From NCBI GenBank assembly GCA_965226185.1, contig CBDDCT010000004.1:248001-312000 (forward strand): 64,000 nt of DNA. The letters run 5' to 3'. Below the pieces are notes generated by a model, which was given only the letters and a program-made list of their open reading frames with translations, was not told where the DNA came from and made no database searches. The stretch comes from CBDCYS01 sp965226185. Its GTDB lineage: Bacteria > Acidobacteriota > Terriglobia > Bryobacterales > UBA6623. The translations under genes were made by a program, and so were the position numbers. Shown here one piece after another: positions 27,733 through 36,307 of the stretch (position 1 is its first letter; each line of letters begins with the position of its first letter).

Positions 27733-29052
27733 ATGAGTCTGAAAACGCCGGAAAAGATCGGAAATCTGCGGAAGAAGCTTTATCTCAAAGCGAAGCAGGA
27801 GCCGAACTTCCGCTTCTATCAGTTGTGGGACAAGGTCTGGCGCAGTGACATTCTCGAGCACGCCTACCGGTTGGCGAAATCCAACGGAGGCAAGCCGGGA
27901 GTGGACGGCGTGACGTTTGAACAGATCGAATCCGGGGACTGGACGGAGTGGTTGCGAAGCTTGCAACAAGACTTGCGTTCGAAGAGCTACCGGCCTCAGC
28001 CGGTGCGGCGGGTGATGATTCCCAAGCCTGGCGGCGGCCAGCGGCCGCTCGGGATTCCGACCATTCGGGACCGCGTGGCGCAGACCGCTCTCAAGCTGGT
28101 GATCGAGCCGATCTTCGAGGCGGACTTGGACCCGGAGGCCTATGGCTACCGGCCGAAACGGAGCGCGCTCGACGCGGTCCGGAGAGTGCATCAACTGCTG
28201 TGTGAAGGCTACACCGATGTAGTCGACGCCGATTTATCGAAGTACTTTGATACGATTCCGCACGCCGAGCTGCTGCAGTGCGTGGCGCGGCGCATTTCGG
28301 ACCGGCAAGTCTTAAACGTCATCAAAAGGTGGCTGAAGACGCCGGTCGAAGAGCGGGATGAAAACGGGAAACGGCGGATGACGGGCGGCAAGCGAAGCCG
28401 CTGCGGCACCCCACAAGGTGGCGTCATTAGCCCGTTGCTGGCCAATCTGTACATGAACCGTTTTCTGAAGTACTGGCGGCGGACGGGGAAGGGAAGCGAG
28501 TTTCGGGCCGTGATCGTTAACTACGCGGATGACTTCGTGATTCTCAGCCGCGGTTGCGCGGCGGAGGCGCTGCAGTTCACCGCGCGGACGATGGAGCGGA
28601 TCGGGCTGACCCTGAACCAGGAGAAGACGAAGTTGGTGAAGGCCAACCAGGAGCGGTTTGACTTTCTGGGATACACGTTCGGGCCGCACCGTTTCAAGAA
28701 GGATGGTCATTGGTATTTGGGAGCGAGTCCGTCGAGGAAGAGCGTGGCGCGGCTGAGACGGAAGGTGCGCGAGGTGTTGCGTCCGGCTGAAGTGGGGCGC
28801 TGGGAGGAGGTCCGAGGCCGTCTCAACCGAGTGTTGGCGGGCTGGTCGAATTACTTTTCCCACGGGACCCGGTTGATGGCGTACCGGGCGGTGGACAACC
28901 ACGTGCGCGAGCGAGTGCGAGGATTTTTGCGGAGGCGGAAGAAGGTGTCGTCGCGTGGCACCCGGCAGTTCAGCGACCAGGTGGTGTTTGGCAAGTTGGG
29001 CGTGGTACGCCTGCGCCGGATACACCTGGGACCGCCGCCCGCGACAGCTTGA
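27733..29052 (+). CDS. ltrA: Group II intron reverse transcriptase/maturase
   Basis: This 439-residue protein copies the intron RNA into DNA and helps it splice. Reverse transcriptase blocks are in order: KPGVDGVTFEQI, RPLGIPTIRDRVAQ, EAYGYRPKRSALDAV, VVDADLSKYFDTIPH, GTPQGGVISPLLANLYMNRF, the catalytic VNYADDFVIL and GLTLNQEKTKLV. A maturase domain follows, with WSNYFSHGTRLMAYRAVDNH. The HNH endonuclease of some relatives is absent; the chain ends at GPPPATA. The ATG at 27733 is preferred over a GTG three codons earlier. No frameshift, so likely active. Confidence 0.95.
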   Translation: MSLKTPEKIGNLRKKLYLKAKQEPNFRFYQLWDKVWRSDILEHAYRLAKSNGGKPGVDGVTFEQIESGDWTEWLRSLQQDLRSKSYRPQPVRRVMIPKPGGGQRPLGIPTIRDRVAQTALKLVIEPIFEADLDPEAYGYRPKRSALDAVRRVHQLLCEGYTDVVDADLSKYFDTIPHAELLQCVARRISDRQVLNVIKRWLKTPVEERDENGKRRMTGGKRSRCGTPQGGVISPLLANLYMNRFLKYWRRTGKGSEFRAVIVNYADDFVILSRGCAAEALQFTARTMERIGLTLNQEKTKLVKANQERFDFLGYTFGPHRFKKDGHWYLGASPSRKSVARLRRKVREVLRPAEVGRWEEVRGRLNRVLAGWSNYFSHGTRLMAYRAVDNHVRERVRGFLRRRKKVSSRGTRQFSDQVVFGKLGVVRLRRIHLGPPPATA

Positions 29053-29070
29053 GGGATGAAGCCGGTCGGA

Positions 29071-29103
<33 letters not shown>

Positions 29104-29180
29104 GATGAGCGGGGACGGGAAACGGGACCACGACGCCCCAGGCGTCCAGAGCACCCGCGCCCGTCCTCGACTCTACCCAG

Positions 29181-29339
29181 GTGGCGAAGTGAAGTGCGTG
29201 AGAGGCCCGTCAGTACGAGGCGCGCGCCGCTTGACGAGCGGAGGCGTACTTGACAGTACGGTGAGCACGGCGAGCAAGTGCAACGAAGTAATGGCGGGCC
29301 TATCGCGTGCTTCGGCCGTCAGGTGGTGAGAAATGCGGG
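29181..29339 (+). repeat. MITE-like repeat, copy split by the intron
   Basis: About 159 bp match the minus strand of 33601-33779 at over 95% identity by eye, up to the end GAGAAATGCGGG. The missing left end is represented by TTTCTC before the intron. A short frame (SVRGARRLTSGG and onwards) is conserved in both copies, but probably only because the DNA is. The right end joins ACCCGCATT, forming a 9-bp hairpin at 29332-29352. Confidence 0.8.
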
Positions 29340-29364
29340 TAAAACCCGCATTGTTGCGCCGGAA

Positions 29365-29480
29365 CGAGGCTTCCGCCCGGCCAGTTATCCGACCGCGCCG
29401 CTCGTCAGCTTCGACGCTTACCGACAACTACATGGGTGGGCTCCTTCCTCCCACAGGGTGTCCACGCCGAAAAGGCGCGC
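29365..29480 (-). repeat. Inverted 5' fragment of the group II intron
   Basis: The minus strand from 29480 reads GCGCGCCTTTTCGGCG and then follows 27237-27350 at about 90% identity for 115 bp before breaking off. Next to its 5' end, at 29481-29496, is TTCTC/CGGGCTAG, the terminal sequence of the MITE-like repeat. This is therefore the remains of a second intron copy inserted at the same site of a second MITE copy. Confidence 0.75.
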
Positions 29481-29492
29481 TGAGAACACGGG

Positions 29493-30200
29493 CTAGTCTG
29501 ACCGGAACGAGGCCGGCTGATATTTTAGAGCGGCCTCGGGTTGCGGTGTTTGTTGAGCGGACAGATCGGGAGCTTCCTCGCTCTCTCGCTCGCAGGCGAG
29601 GCGCAGACCGTGCAAAGCCAGCTCGAAGCGGTCACGGATCCCGGTCTTTTCGAAGATATGCATCAGGTGGATCTTGACCGTTCCCGTTGCTATGTTGAGA
29701 GCCTCGCCGATCTCCCTGTTCTTCAAACCTTTGGCGACCAAAGCGGCGACTTCCTGTTCGCGGGGTGTCAAGGGCCGGTTGCGCGGCCGGCCCAGCGGGG
29801 AATCCTTGTTGAGAAACAGATTCTCGGTCCACAATTGCTTGCGAGAAACCTCCCGCAAACATTCGAGCAAGGCGCTCGTCGGGGACGTTTTCTTGACGAT
29901 ACCGCGCGCCCCCGCCCTCAGGGCGCGAAAGCATTCGACATCCGAAATCGCCGCCGCCCAGACGACGACTTCCGTCTGGGGAGAACTCCGAGGAACCTGC
30001 TCCACCCACTCGATCAACTTGTGCATTCCGAAGCCGCGGTCGACAACAACTATCGTCGGCCGGTGTCTCTCGATTTCTACACTCGCTTCTTCCAATGAGG
30101 CGACGGCGCTCAAGAACTCAAAGTCCTCGCACGCCTCGAGAACCGACTTGAACCCCTCCTGAACGATCGGCTGGGGGGCCGATAGGCACACGGAAATCAT
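29493..30200 (-). CDS. LuxR/NarL-type response regulator with atypical receiver
   Basis: This 235-residue transcription regulator has an N-terminal receiver-like domain (1-120) and a LuxR-type helix-turn-helix, LTPREQEVAALVAKGLKNRE with TGTVKIHLMHIFEKTG, at about 145-200. The predicted phosphorylation Asp is present (TIVVVDRG) and so is the Lys (GIVKKTS). The acidic pair that normally holds magnesium at the end of strand 1 (DDHP) is replaced by SAPQP, so phosphorylation may be weak or absent. It is divergent from the Tad pilus genes and may control them. The C-terminal 35 residues are a Gln/Pro-rich tail. Confidence 0.85.
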   Translation of the reverse strand: MISVCLSAPQPIVQEGFKSVLEACEDFEFLSAVASLEEASVEIERHRPTIVVVDRGFGMHKLIEWVEQVPRSSPQTEVVVWAAAISDVECFRALRAGARGIVKKTSPTSALLECLREVSRKQLWTENLFLNKDSPLGRPRNRPLTPREQEVAALVAKGLKNREIGEALNIATGTVKIHLMHIFEKTGIRDRFELALHGLRLACERESEEAPDLSAQQTPQPEAALKYQPASFRSD

Positions 30201-30581
30201 CGGCGGCTATCCTCCTGCGCACACTGGGGGATAAGAGTCTTCCAACGGACTACCATCCTGTAGATGTTCGATCGTCATTCGAGGCAAATTCCTACACTCG
30301 CCCCGCCGACAAAGTGGAAGTCGGCGTTGATGACCTCTCCCCGCCCTTCGCCGAACCCTATTGCGGGCGAGATTCCGTCAAAGCTTCGCTGAGCGAAAAC
30401 TTTGCTGGATTTAAATTCAAGACTCCCCATTGTCGGCCGATATGTTGGGAGTCAACCGAATATCGTCCCCTGCAAGCACCGAGCGGATTGCCGGCTTCAA
30501 GGCTCCAAGCGGCTGGTCGAGGGATTACTCCTCGGTTGTCAATCTACAGCATCGAGAAACGAGGACTGAGGGAATCCACAC
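30201..30581. promoter_or_regulatory. Divergent control region of the Tad locus
   Basis: This 381-bp gap separates the LuxR-type regulator from the first pilin gene. It contains TTCGCTGAGCGAA (30385-30397), a 6-bp inverted repeat of the size bound by LuxR-type dimers. No clear -35/-10 pair was picked out. A regulatory role is inferred from position only. Confidence 0.35.
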
Positions 30582-30779
30582 ATGAAAAATAAATTCAAAT
30601 TGTTGCTTCATAAGATTCGTCTTCTGGCAGAGGACAACGAAGGCCAGGATTTGGTCGAATACGCGCTCTTGGCCGGATTCGTGGCCGTCGCCGCGGGCGC
30701 ATTGCTGCCCGGCATCAGCGACAGCATCAGCATCATCTTTTCCAAGATGGCCAGCGTTCTATCAACCGCTGCCAGCTAG
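30582..30779 (+). CDS. flp: Flp-type pilin, first copy
   Basis: This 65-residue prepilin of the type IVb (Flp) class would build the Tad adhesion pilus. After a basic leader the cleavage site reads EG/QDLVEYALLAG, with Glu at +5 and Tyr at +6 as in Flp pilins, followed by a hydrophobic helix. The rest is a short C-terminal tail. GAGGGA lies upstream of the ATG. It is followed by a second pilin gene and the assembly genes in the same direction. Strong expression is expected for the major subunit. Confidence 0.92.
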   Translation: MKNKFKLLLHKIRLLAEDNEGQDLVEYALLAGFVAVAAGALLPGISDSISIIFSKMASVLSTAAS

Positions 30780-30876
30780 CCGCGGTCTGCCTAGTGTTAT
30801 TGAGCGATGCCGCCGCGGCGCTCCATGCCGCGGTGGCCGCGCTCAGCCGTCACCATCCAGGCATGAGGCAGGGGAT

Positions 30877-31083
30877 ATGTTTCTACTTAGCTTAAATTTC
30901 ATGATCGCCAGGATCCGCGGGTTTGCCATTTGGCGGGATGCGCGGGGACAGGACTTCATCGAGTACGCACTGCTGGCGGGACTGGTAGCTGTAGCTTCCG
31001 TTCTATTCTTGCCCGGCATGTCGGAGAATATGTCGCTGATCTATTCCCGCCTGGCCGACAAGTTGGTGGAAGCTTCGGTGTAG
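30877..31083 (+). CDS. flp: Flp-type pilin, second copy
   Basis: This 68-residue prepilin is related to the first: RG/QDFIEYALLAGLVAVAS again has E5-Y6 after the cleavage Gly. The leader is longer and contains a hydrophobic stretch (MFLLSLNFM), so a downstream ATG (MIARIRG) is possible, but the first ATG has AGGGGAT just before it. The two differ enough to be different subunits, for example major and minor pilin, or alternative forms. The following 364 bases up to cpaB hold no recognisable gene. Confidence 0.9.
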   Translation: MFLLSLNFMIARIRGFAIWRDARGQDFIEYALLAGLVAVASVLFLPGMSENMSLIYSRLADKLVEASV

Positions 31084-31447
31084 ATCCCGGCCGCGCCCGC
31101 GCCGCGCTTGCCAAGCAGCGCTCAGACGCCGTGCCTAGAATGCAGCGCGGCGCCTAGCCGCGATCCCGAGGTTGTGGCGGCTCTTATATGAAGCCCGCGT
31201 GAGGTTCCAAATCCAACGGCCGGCCGCACCCTGAGCTGGTTCGCCCGATCCGTGCCCGCCGCCCTGCTGACTCGGCCGGCCCTCCCGCCGCTAGCGCCTG
31301 AAGTTTCGTGCTCATGCCGCCAGAGTTCAACTCGCTCGCCGTTTTTTCTCATCCCGCGTGTTTTCCTTTGCTGAAGCTCGGCGGTTTCTCCTCCTCCGCC
31401 GACGATAACCCTAAAACTCACCCCTCAGCGAGCCGATAAAACATACG

Positions 31448-32311
31448 ATGAACTCACGAGTCGTATTAGCCCTAGCAATCTCCGCCGGAATGGCTCTGTT
31501 GGTCACCGGCATCTTCTATCAGGTGGCGGTCCGCGGCCGAGACAACTCTGTGCAGCAGGTGGAAATGCTGGAGATCGTCGTCGCCACCCAAGATCTGGAA
31601 GTTGGCGCGGCGATCGAGGCTCCCAATCTCAAATTGGAGCAGTGGCCCAGCAGCAAGATTCTGCCAGGAGCCTTCGAATTGATCGAGGACGTTGTGGGCC
31701 GGGTCACGATCGGGCGCATTCTGGTCAACGAGCCGGTCTCGGAGCGGCGGCTGGCTCCGGCCGGCTCCGGCGTCGGTCTCTCCCCGAAAGTGCCTCCCGG
31801 CATGCGAGCGATGGCCTTGCGCGTCGACGATGTCAACAGCGTCGCCGGCTTTGTATTGCCCGAGGCGCGAGTCGACGTGCTGTTGACCGGTACGCCGGTG
31901 GGACATGGCGACATTGGCCGCCTTACGAAAACGATACTCAGTCATATTAAAGTCATCTCGGCCGGCGAGCATCTGGCTCCTGACGCCTCCGGGCGCCCCC
32001 AAAAAGTGCCCGTGGTGACCTTGCTGCTATCGCCTGAGCAAGCGGAATTGCTCACGCTGGCCCGCTCGGAAGGGCAGATTCAACTCGTTCTTCGTAATTC
32101 CATGGACGAGGTCTCGACGAAAACCGCGGGTGTTCGTGAACCGGAGCTATTCTCCATTGACTTCAAGCCTGCCCCCAAACCGCGCCTGGGACGCCCGGTG
32201 GCTCCCAGGGTGATTCGAGTCCAAGCGCCTCCCCGGCCGTCGCAAAACGTGGAGGTCTATCGAGGGAATCAGAAGTCGGTGCAGTCGTTCGGCGCGACCG
32301 CGCGGCCGTGA
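31448..32311 (+). CDS. cpaB: Flp pilus assembly protein CpaB/RcpC
   Basis: This 287-residue protein has one N-terminal membrane anchor (VVLALAISAGMALLVTGIFY) and then an SAF domain: VVATQDLEVGAAIEAPNLKLEQWP. Later RVTIGRILVNEPVSERRL and AMALRVDDVNSVAGFVLPEARVDVLLTG are the usual RcpC blocks. The family sits in the periplasm and helps the outer-membrane part of the Tad machine, perhaps by binding cell wall. The C-terminal tail is Pro/Arg-rich. It begins the assembly half of the locus. Confidence 0.92.
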   Translation: MNSRVVLALAISAGMALLVTGIFYQVAVRGRDNSVQQVEMLEIVVATQDLEVGAAIEAPNLKLEQWPSSKILPGAFELIEDVVGRVTIGRILVNEPVSERRLAPAGSGVGLSPKVPPGMRAMALRVDDVNSVAGFVLPEARVDVLLTGTPVGHGDIGRLTKTILSHIKVISAGEHLAPDASGRPQKVPVVTLLLSPEQAELLTLARSEGQIQLVLRNSMDEVSTKTAGVREPELFSIDFKPAPKPRLGRPVAPRVIRVQAPPRPSQNVEVYRGNQKSVQSFGATARP

Positions 32312-32392
32312 TCTTGCGTTCGTACGAGAGCTAACCGCAGGTCTCCTGCTTGTCCTCCAGGCGGGTTCGACGGCCACCGCGAGAAGTAATGC

Positions 32393-33604
32393 GTGAACGA
32401 ACTGACACCAGGACCGGCGAAGAGTCTCGCGGCGATTCTAATCTGCCCAGACCAGGATCTGGCTCAGCAAGTTACGGCCGCGCTGCGAGGGCTCGATGGG
32501 CTCTCGATCGTCTCGCATCTCGCTCAGTATCCATCTAGCCACGAGCTGTCCGAAGGCGTCAGGCGGGTGCCGCCCGACGTCATCATGATCGACGTCAGCT
32601 CCGATCGCGACGCAGGGCTTCGGCTGATCGCGCAAGTGGTTGACTACTGGCCGAACATTTCCGCGGTAGGCATCAGCCGCGGCAACGAACCCGAATCCAT
32701 CCTGCAGTGCCTGCGAAGCGGAGCCAGCGAGTTTCTTAGCAGTCCGTTTTCGCATGATGACGCTCACCAGGCGGTGCAGCGCATTCTGCGCCGGAAGACG
32801 GTCGAAGTACCGGCACACACGGCCAAACAAGGGCGCCTGCTGACATTTGCGTCCGTTAAGGGAGGCGCCGGAAGCACCCTGATTGCAGGGAATACCGCCT
32901 GCCAAATCCAGCGCGCCACCAAGGGTCGCGTACTGCTGATCGACGGCAACCTGACGACCGGGCTGATTTCGTTTCTATTCAGAATCAATCACGCCTACAG
33001 CCTGACCGACGCCCTCAAGCATTCCAGCCAGCTTGACCCGACGCTGTGGGCAGCGCTTGTCACCAACCGCCACGGCATCGACATTCTGACCGCGCCCGAG
33101 CAGCCCGAAGTCGCCGTGATTGAGCCCTACGCTGTGCAAGAAATGATCGAACACGCCCGTTCGGCTTATGACCACGTCCTGGCAGACCTTGGCGGCGTCT
33201 GGGGCGGCATCTCGCTGGCGACATTGCCACTCGCGAACGGCATCCATCTGGTGTGTGGCAGCGATATGCCGTCACTGTACCTGATGCGCCGATCGATCCA
33301 AGTCCTGCACGAGACGGGCTACAGTCCCGAGCAGCTTCGCATTCTCGTGAACCGCATCGAGAAACGGTCTGAGTTGAGCGTCGAAGATATGCAAAAGATT
33401 TTCCGCGCGACGGTTCACACAACATTCCCCGACGACACGGCAGGCGTCGACAAGGCCCTGCGCGACGGTATTCCCCTGGCCGAGAACAGTGAGTTCGGGA
33501 AAAGCATTGGCCGCTTTGTCCAGAGTCTGCTGGCGCACGAGACCGAAGCGGCTCCCGAAGCAACCGGAGTCCAGGCGTTGAATGAACTTCTGGGTGGAAC
33601 CTAG
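32393..33604 (+). CDS. cpaE: Tad pilus localisation ATPase CpaE/TadZ
   Basis: This 403-residue protein starts at a GTG. Residues 10-135 resemble a receiver domain (VIMIDVSSDRDAG). The rest is a ParA/MinD-like ATPase. Its P-loop reads SVKGGAGSTLIAGNTA, lacking the second Lys, as is usual in CpaE/TadZ. The Walker B-like region is ADLGGVWGG. The protein marks the pole where the pilus is built. The final residues NELLGGT are followed by a stop (TAG, 33602-33604) that belongs to the inserted MITE-like repeat, so the original C-terminus may have been different. Confidence 0.9.
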   Translation: MNELTPGPAKSLAAILICPDQDLAQQVTAALRGLDGLSIVSHLAQYPSSHELSEGVRRVPPDVIMIDVSSDRDAGLRLIAQVVDYWPNISAVGISRGNEPESILQCLRSGASEFLSSPFSHDDAHQAVQRILRRKTVEVPAHTAKQGRLLTFASVKGGAGSTLIAGNTACQIQRATKGRVLLIDGNLTTGLISFLFRINHAYSLTDALKHSSQLDPTLWAALVTNRHGIDILTAPEQPEVAVIEPYAVQEMIEHARSAYDHVLADLGGVWGGISLATLPLANGIHLVCGSDMPSLYLMRRSIQVLHETGYSPEQLRILVNRIEKRSELSVEDMQKIFRATVHTTFPDDTAGVDKALRDGIPLAENSEFGKSIGRFVQSLLAHETEAAPEATGVQALNELLGGT

Positions 33605-33779
33605 CCCGCATTTCTCACCACCTGATGGCCGAAGCACGCGATAGGCCCGCCATTACTTCGTTGCACTTGCTCGCCGTGCTCACCGTACTGTCAAGTACGC
33701 CTCCGCTCGTCAAGCGGCGCGCGCCTCGTACTGACGGGCCTCTCACGCACTTCGCCTCGCCACGAGAAAAGCGGGCTAG
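33601..33779 (-). mobile_element. MITE-like repeat, intact 179-bp copy
   Basis: The ends are 16-bp inverted repeats with one mismatch (CTAGCCCGCATTTCTC at 33601 and, inverted, CTAGCCCGCTTTTCTC at 33764). The ends are symmetrical around CTAG, which fits a TA or CTAG target. It has no transposase gene and must depend on another element. A second copy is split by the group II intron at 27.2-29.3 kb. It supplies the stop codon of cpaE. Confidence 0.8.
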
Positions 33780-33856
33780 TCTGCTTTCATCCTCGAGTTC
33801 AACGTTTGCGCGTTCCAACCGATAAGTGAGGCGGGCTATACATCCCAGGAGGATTA

Positions 33857-35218
33857 ATGCCGGTCTTAGAATTGCCGTCCGCACCACCCACCATCCGAGA
33901 GCAGCTGCGGCGTCCCGCCCCAGCCGTGCCGATTCAGAATCTGGGACAACAACATCAAGATCTCAAGTTCACGCTCCATCGGAAGCTGCTAGACAAGATC
34001 AACCTCGACGCCCTGGCTTCGATCGATACCCAGAAGCTGCGCAACGAGGTGCGGCTGGCCCTGACGCAACTAATGGACGCTGAGCAGACTCTGCTCAGTG
34101 CGGTCGAGAGAAACCAAATCGTTTCCGAGGTCCTCGATGAAGTCTTCGGCCTGGGTCCATTGGAACCGTTACTGCAGGACCCTACGGTCAGCGACATCCT
34201 GGTCAACACTCACAAACAAGTGTACGTGGAACGGAACGGCAAGCTGGAGCTGACCAATGTCACATTCAAGGACGGCGCGCATCTGTACCGTATCATTGAC
34301 AAGATCGTTTCGGAGGTCGGCCGCCGCATTGACGAATCGTCCCCGATGGTCGACGCGCGCCTGAGCGACGGCTCCCGCGTCAACGCCATCATTCCTCCGC
34401 TGGCGGTCGACGGGCCGTTGCTCTCGATTCGCCGCTTTGGCACGGACAAACTGCTGCCAGCGGACCTCGTCGACCGCCAATCGATGACTCAAGAGATGCT
34501 GCAGTTGCTCGAGGCATCGGTCAAAAGCCGCCTGAATATCATAGTGGCGGGGGGGACCGGCTCCGGTAAGACCACCCTGCTCAACGCGCTGTCGGCCTTC
34601 ATCTCGCCCAGAGAGCGTCTCGTCACCATCGAAGACGCCGCCGAACTGCAGCTCAAGCAGCCTCACCTGGCGCGGCTGGAAACGCGGCCGCCCAATATGG
34701 AAGGCACTGGCGCCATCCGCCAGCGGGAACTGCTGATTAACGCTCTGCGCATGAGACCCGACCGCATCATCGTCGGGGAGTGCCGCAGTGAAGAAGCCCT
34801 CGACATGTTGCAGGCAATGAACACGGGGCACGATGGCTCGATGACGACCGTGCACGCCAACTCTCCCCGGGATGCCATCGCCCGCCTCGAGGTTATGGTC
34901 ACCATGGCCACTTCCAACCTCAGCCTGGTTTCGATCCGCCACCAGATCTCATCCGCCGTGGATGTGATCGTACAAACCGCCCGACTAGGCGACGGCTCCC
35001 GGCGGGTCATGTGCATCACGGAAGTCGGTCACATGGAAGGCGACATGGTGACGCTGCAGGATCTGTTTGTCTTTGAGAAACGCGGAATCTCGCCCGAAGG
35101 CCGCGTGCAGGGCCGCTTTGCCGCCACGGGGATTCGGCCGCGATTTTACGAAAAGGTGCTGGCTTCGGGAATTCGTCTTCCCACCGAGGTGTTCGAGTCC
35201 GTGCTTGAGGTCGATTAG
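33857..35218 (+). CDS. cpaF: Tad pilus assembly ATPase CpaF/TadA
   Basis: This 453-residue secretion ATPase powers extension of the Flp pilus. The P-loop IIVAGGTGSGKTTLLNAL is near residue 230. An N-terminal domain carries NQIVSEVLDEVFGLGPLEPL and DPTVSDILVNTHKQVYVERN, specific to the CpaF branch. The Asp box and Walker B follow, with ALRMRPDRIIVGECRSEEAL, and then MNTGHDGSMTTVHANSPRDA. The ATG follows AGGAGGATT. It is separated from cpaE by the MITE-like repeat, which may reduce read-through. Complete. Confidence 0.95.
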   Translation: MPVLELPSAPPTIREQLRRPAPAVPIQNLGQQHQDLKFTLHRKLLDKINLDALASIDTQKLRNEVRLALTQLMDAEQTLLSAVERNQIVSEVLDEVFGLGPLEPLLQDPTVSDILVNTHKQVYVERNGKLELTNVTFKDGAHLYRIIDKIVSEVGRRIDESSPMVDARLSDGSRVNAIIPPLAVDGPLLSIRRFGTDKLLPADLVDRQSMTQEMLQLLEASVKSRLNIIVAGGTGSGKTTLLNALSAFISPRERLVTIEDAAELQLKQPHLARLETRPPNMEGTGAIRQRELLINALRMRPDRIIVGECRSEEALDMLQAMNTGHDGSMTTVHANSPRDAIARLEVMVTMATSNLSLVSIRHQISSAVDVIVQTARLGDGSRRVMCITEVGHMEGDMVTLQDLFVFEKRGISPEGRVQGRFAATGIRPRFYEKVLASGIRLPTEVFESVLEVD

Positions 35219-35309
35219 CTTTGTGTGAGTCCACTGAACTCCAGCCTGCCATTCCCACGCAGGCCACTTCGGACCGAGCTGTTCCGGTTGGATCTTTAAG
35301 GGGTGGACA

Positions 35310-36284
35310 ATGATTCTAATACTTGTTCTTTTCTTGCTGACCATGACGCTGACCGCCGGAACGTACCTGTTGGTCAACCGTTCTCTTCTCAACAGGGAAA
35401 CGGCTAAGGTCCGTGACCGGCTGACGGATTCGACGCCGCGGGCCGTCTCGGCCGCGACCTCAACCTCACCCTCCTTATTCTCGCCGGATTCGAAAGAGAA
35501 AAATCACCTCCTCGGCCTCCTGCTTCAAAAGTTAAACCTGGACCAGCGCATGCAGGATCTCATCGAACAGGCCGGGCTTGGCTGGGCCCCGGGCCAAGTT
35601 TGCATGATAAGTCTGTTGCTGGGCCTGGGCGCGTTTAACGCCATCTGGTACCTGACGCCTTTCGGCCCGCTGTTCTCGGGAGGGGGCGCGGCTCTGGCTG
35701 GAGCGCTGCCAATTCTCTACATTCGGCGCACCCGGAAGAGACGCATTGCAGCCTTTGAAGCCCAGTTTCCGGACTCGCTGCAGTTCATCGCCCGCGCCAT
35801 GCGAGCCGGCCATGCTTTTTCGGTGTCGCTCGAAATGGTGCATCAGGAATTCGATGACCCGCTGGGCGCTGAGTTCCGCCGCACCTTCGAGGAACAAAAC
35901 CTGGGCCTCCCCGTCGATACGGCACTCCAAAAGCTGAGCGTCCGCTTGCCGCTGATGGACGTACAGTTCTTCGTGGCTGCCGTTCTGCTCCAGAAACGGA
36001 CCGGCGGAAACCTGGCGGAGATTCTCGACAAACTGGCGAGCCTGATTCGGGAACGCTTTAAGTTGCGCGGCCAAATCCGCACCATCAGCGCCCATGGGAG
36101 GCTATCCAGCTTGGTGCTAACCGCCATCCCCATGGGCGTAGCCGTGATGATGTACATGGTGCATCCCGAGCACATGAAATTCTTCGTCGACAACGAAATG
36201 GGGCAGTGGATGGCTGGGTTGGCGCTCGGACTTCAAGTCCTGGGCTATTTCATCATGCGTCAAATCGTCAAGATCGAGGTTTGA
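35310..36284 (+). CDS. tadB: Tad pilus inner-membrane protein TadB
   Basis: This 324-residue protein has an N-terminal membrane helix and the type II secretion F domain at about 145-290: IAAFEAQFPDSLQFIARAMR, AGHAFSVSLEMVHQEFDDPL and FVAAVLLQKRTGGNLAEILD. It ends in two membrane helices. Its partner is TadC, 23 bases downstream. Together they form the inner-membrane platform on which CpaF works. The ATG has GGGG (AAGGGGTGG) in front. Confidence 0.93.
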   Translation: MILILVLFLLTMTLTAGTYLLVNRSLLNRETAKVRDRLTDSTPRAVSAATSTSPSLFSPDSKEKNHLLGLLLQKLNLDQRMQDLIEQAGLGWAPGQVCMISLLLGLGAFNAIWYLTPFGPLFSGGGAALAGALPILYIRRTRKRRIAAFEAQFPDSLQFIARAMRAGHAFSVSLEMVHQEFDDPLGAEFRRTFEEQNLGLPVDTALQKLSVRLPLMDVQFFVAAVLLQKRTGGNLAEILDKLASLIRERFKLRGQIRTISAHGRLSSLVLTAIPMGVAVMMYMVHPEHMKFFVDNEMGQWMAGLALGLQVLGYFIMRQIVKIEV

Positions 36285-36307
36285 GGAATTCCTACTGAGG
36301 CGAAACC

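Noticed and set aside
27028..28194. 388-codon minus-strand frame over the group II intron
   Set aside because: Only its last 60 codons (before the intron) look like a protein; the rest is antisense to reverse transcriptase motifs.
29181..29339. Conserved short frame in the MITE-like repeat as a gene
   Set aside because: Both copies are nearly identical as DNA, so frame conservation says nothing. There is no ribosome site.
29332..29352. 9-bp hairpin as a terminator
   Set aside because: It lacks a U-run and arises from two MITE-like ends meeting head to head.
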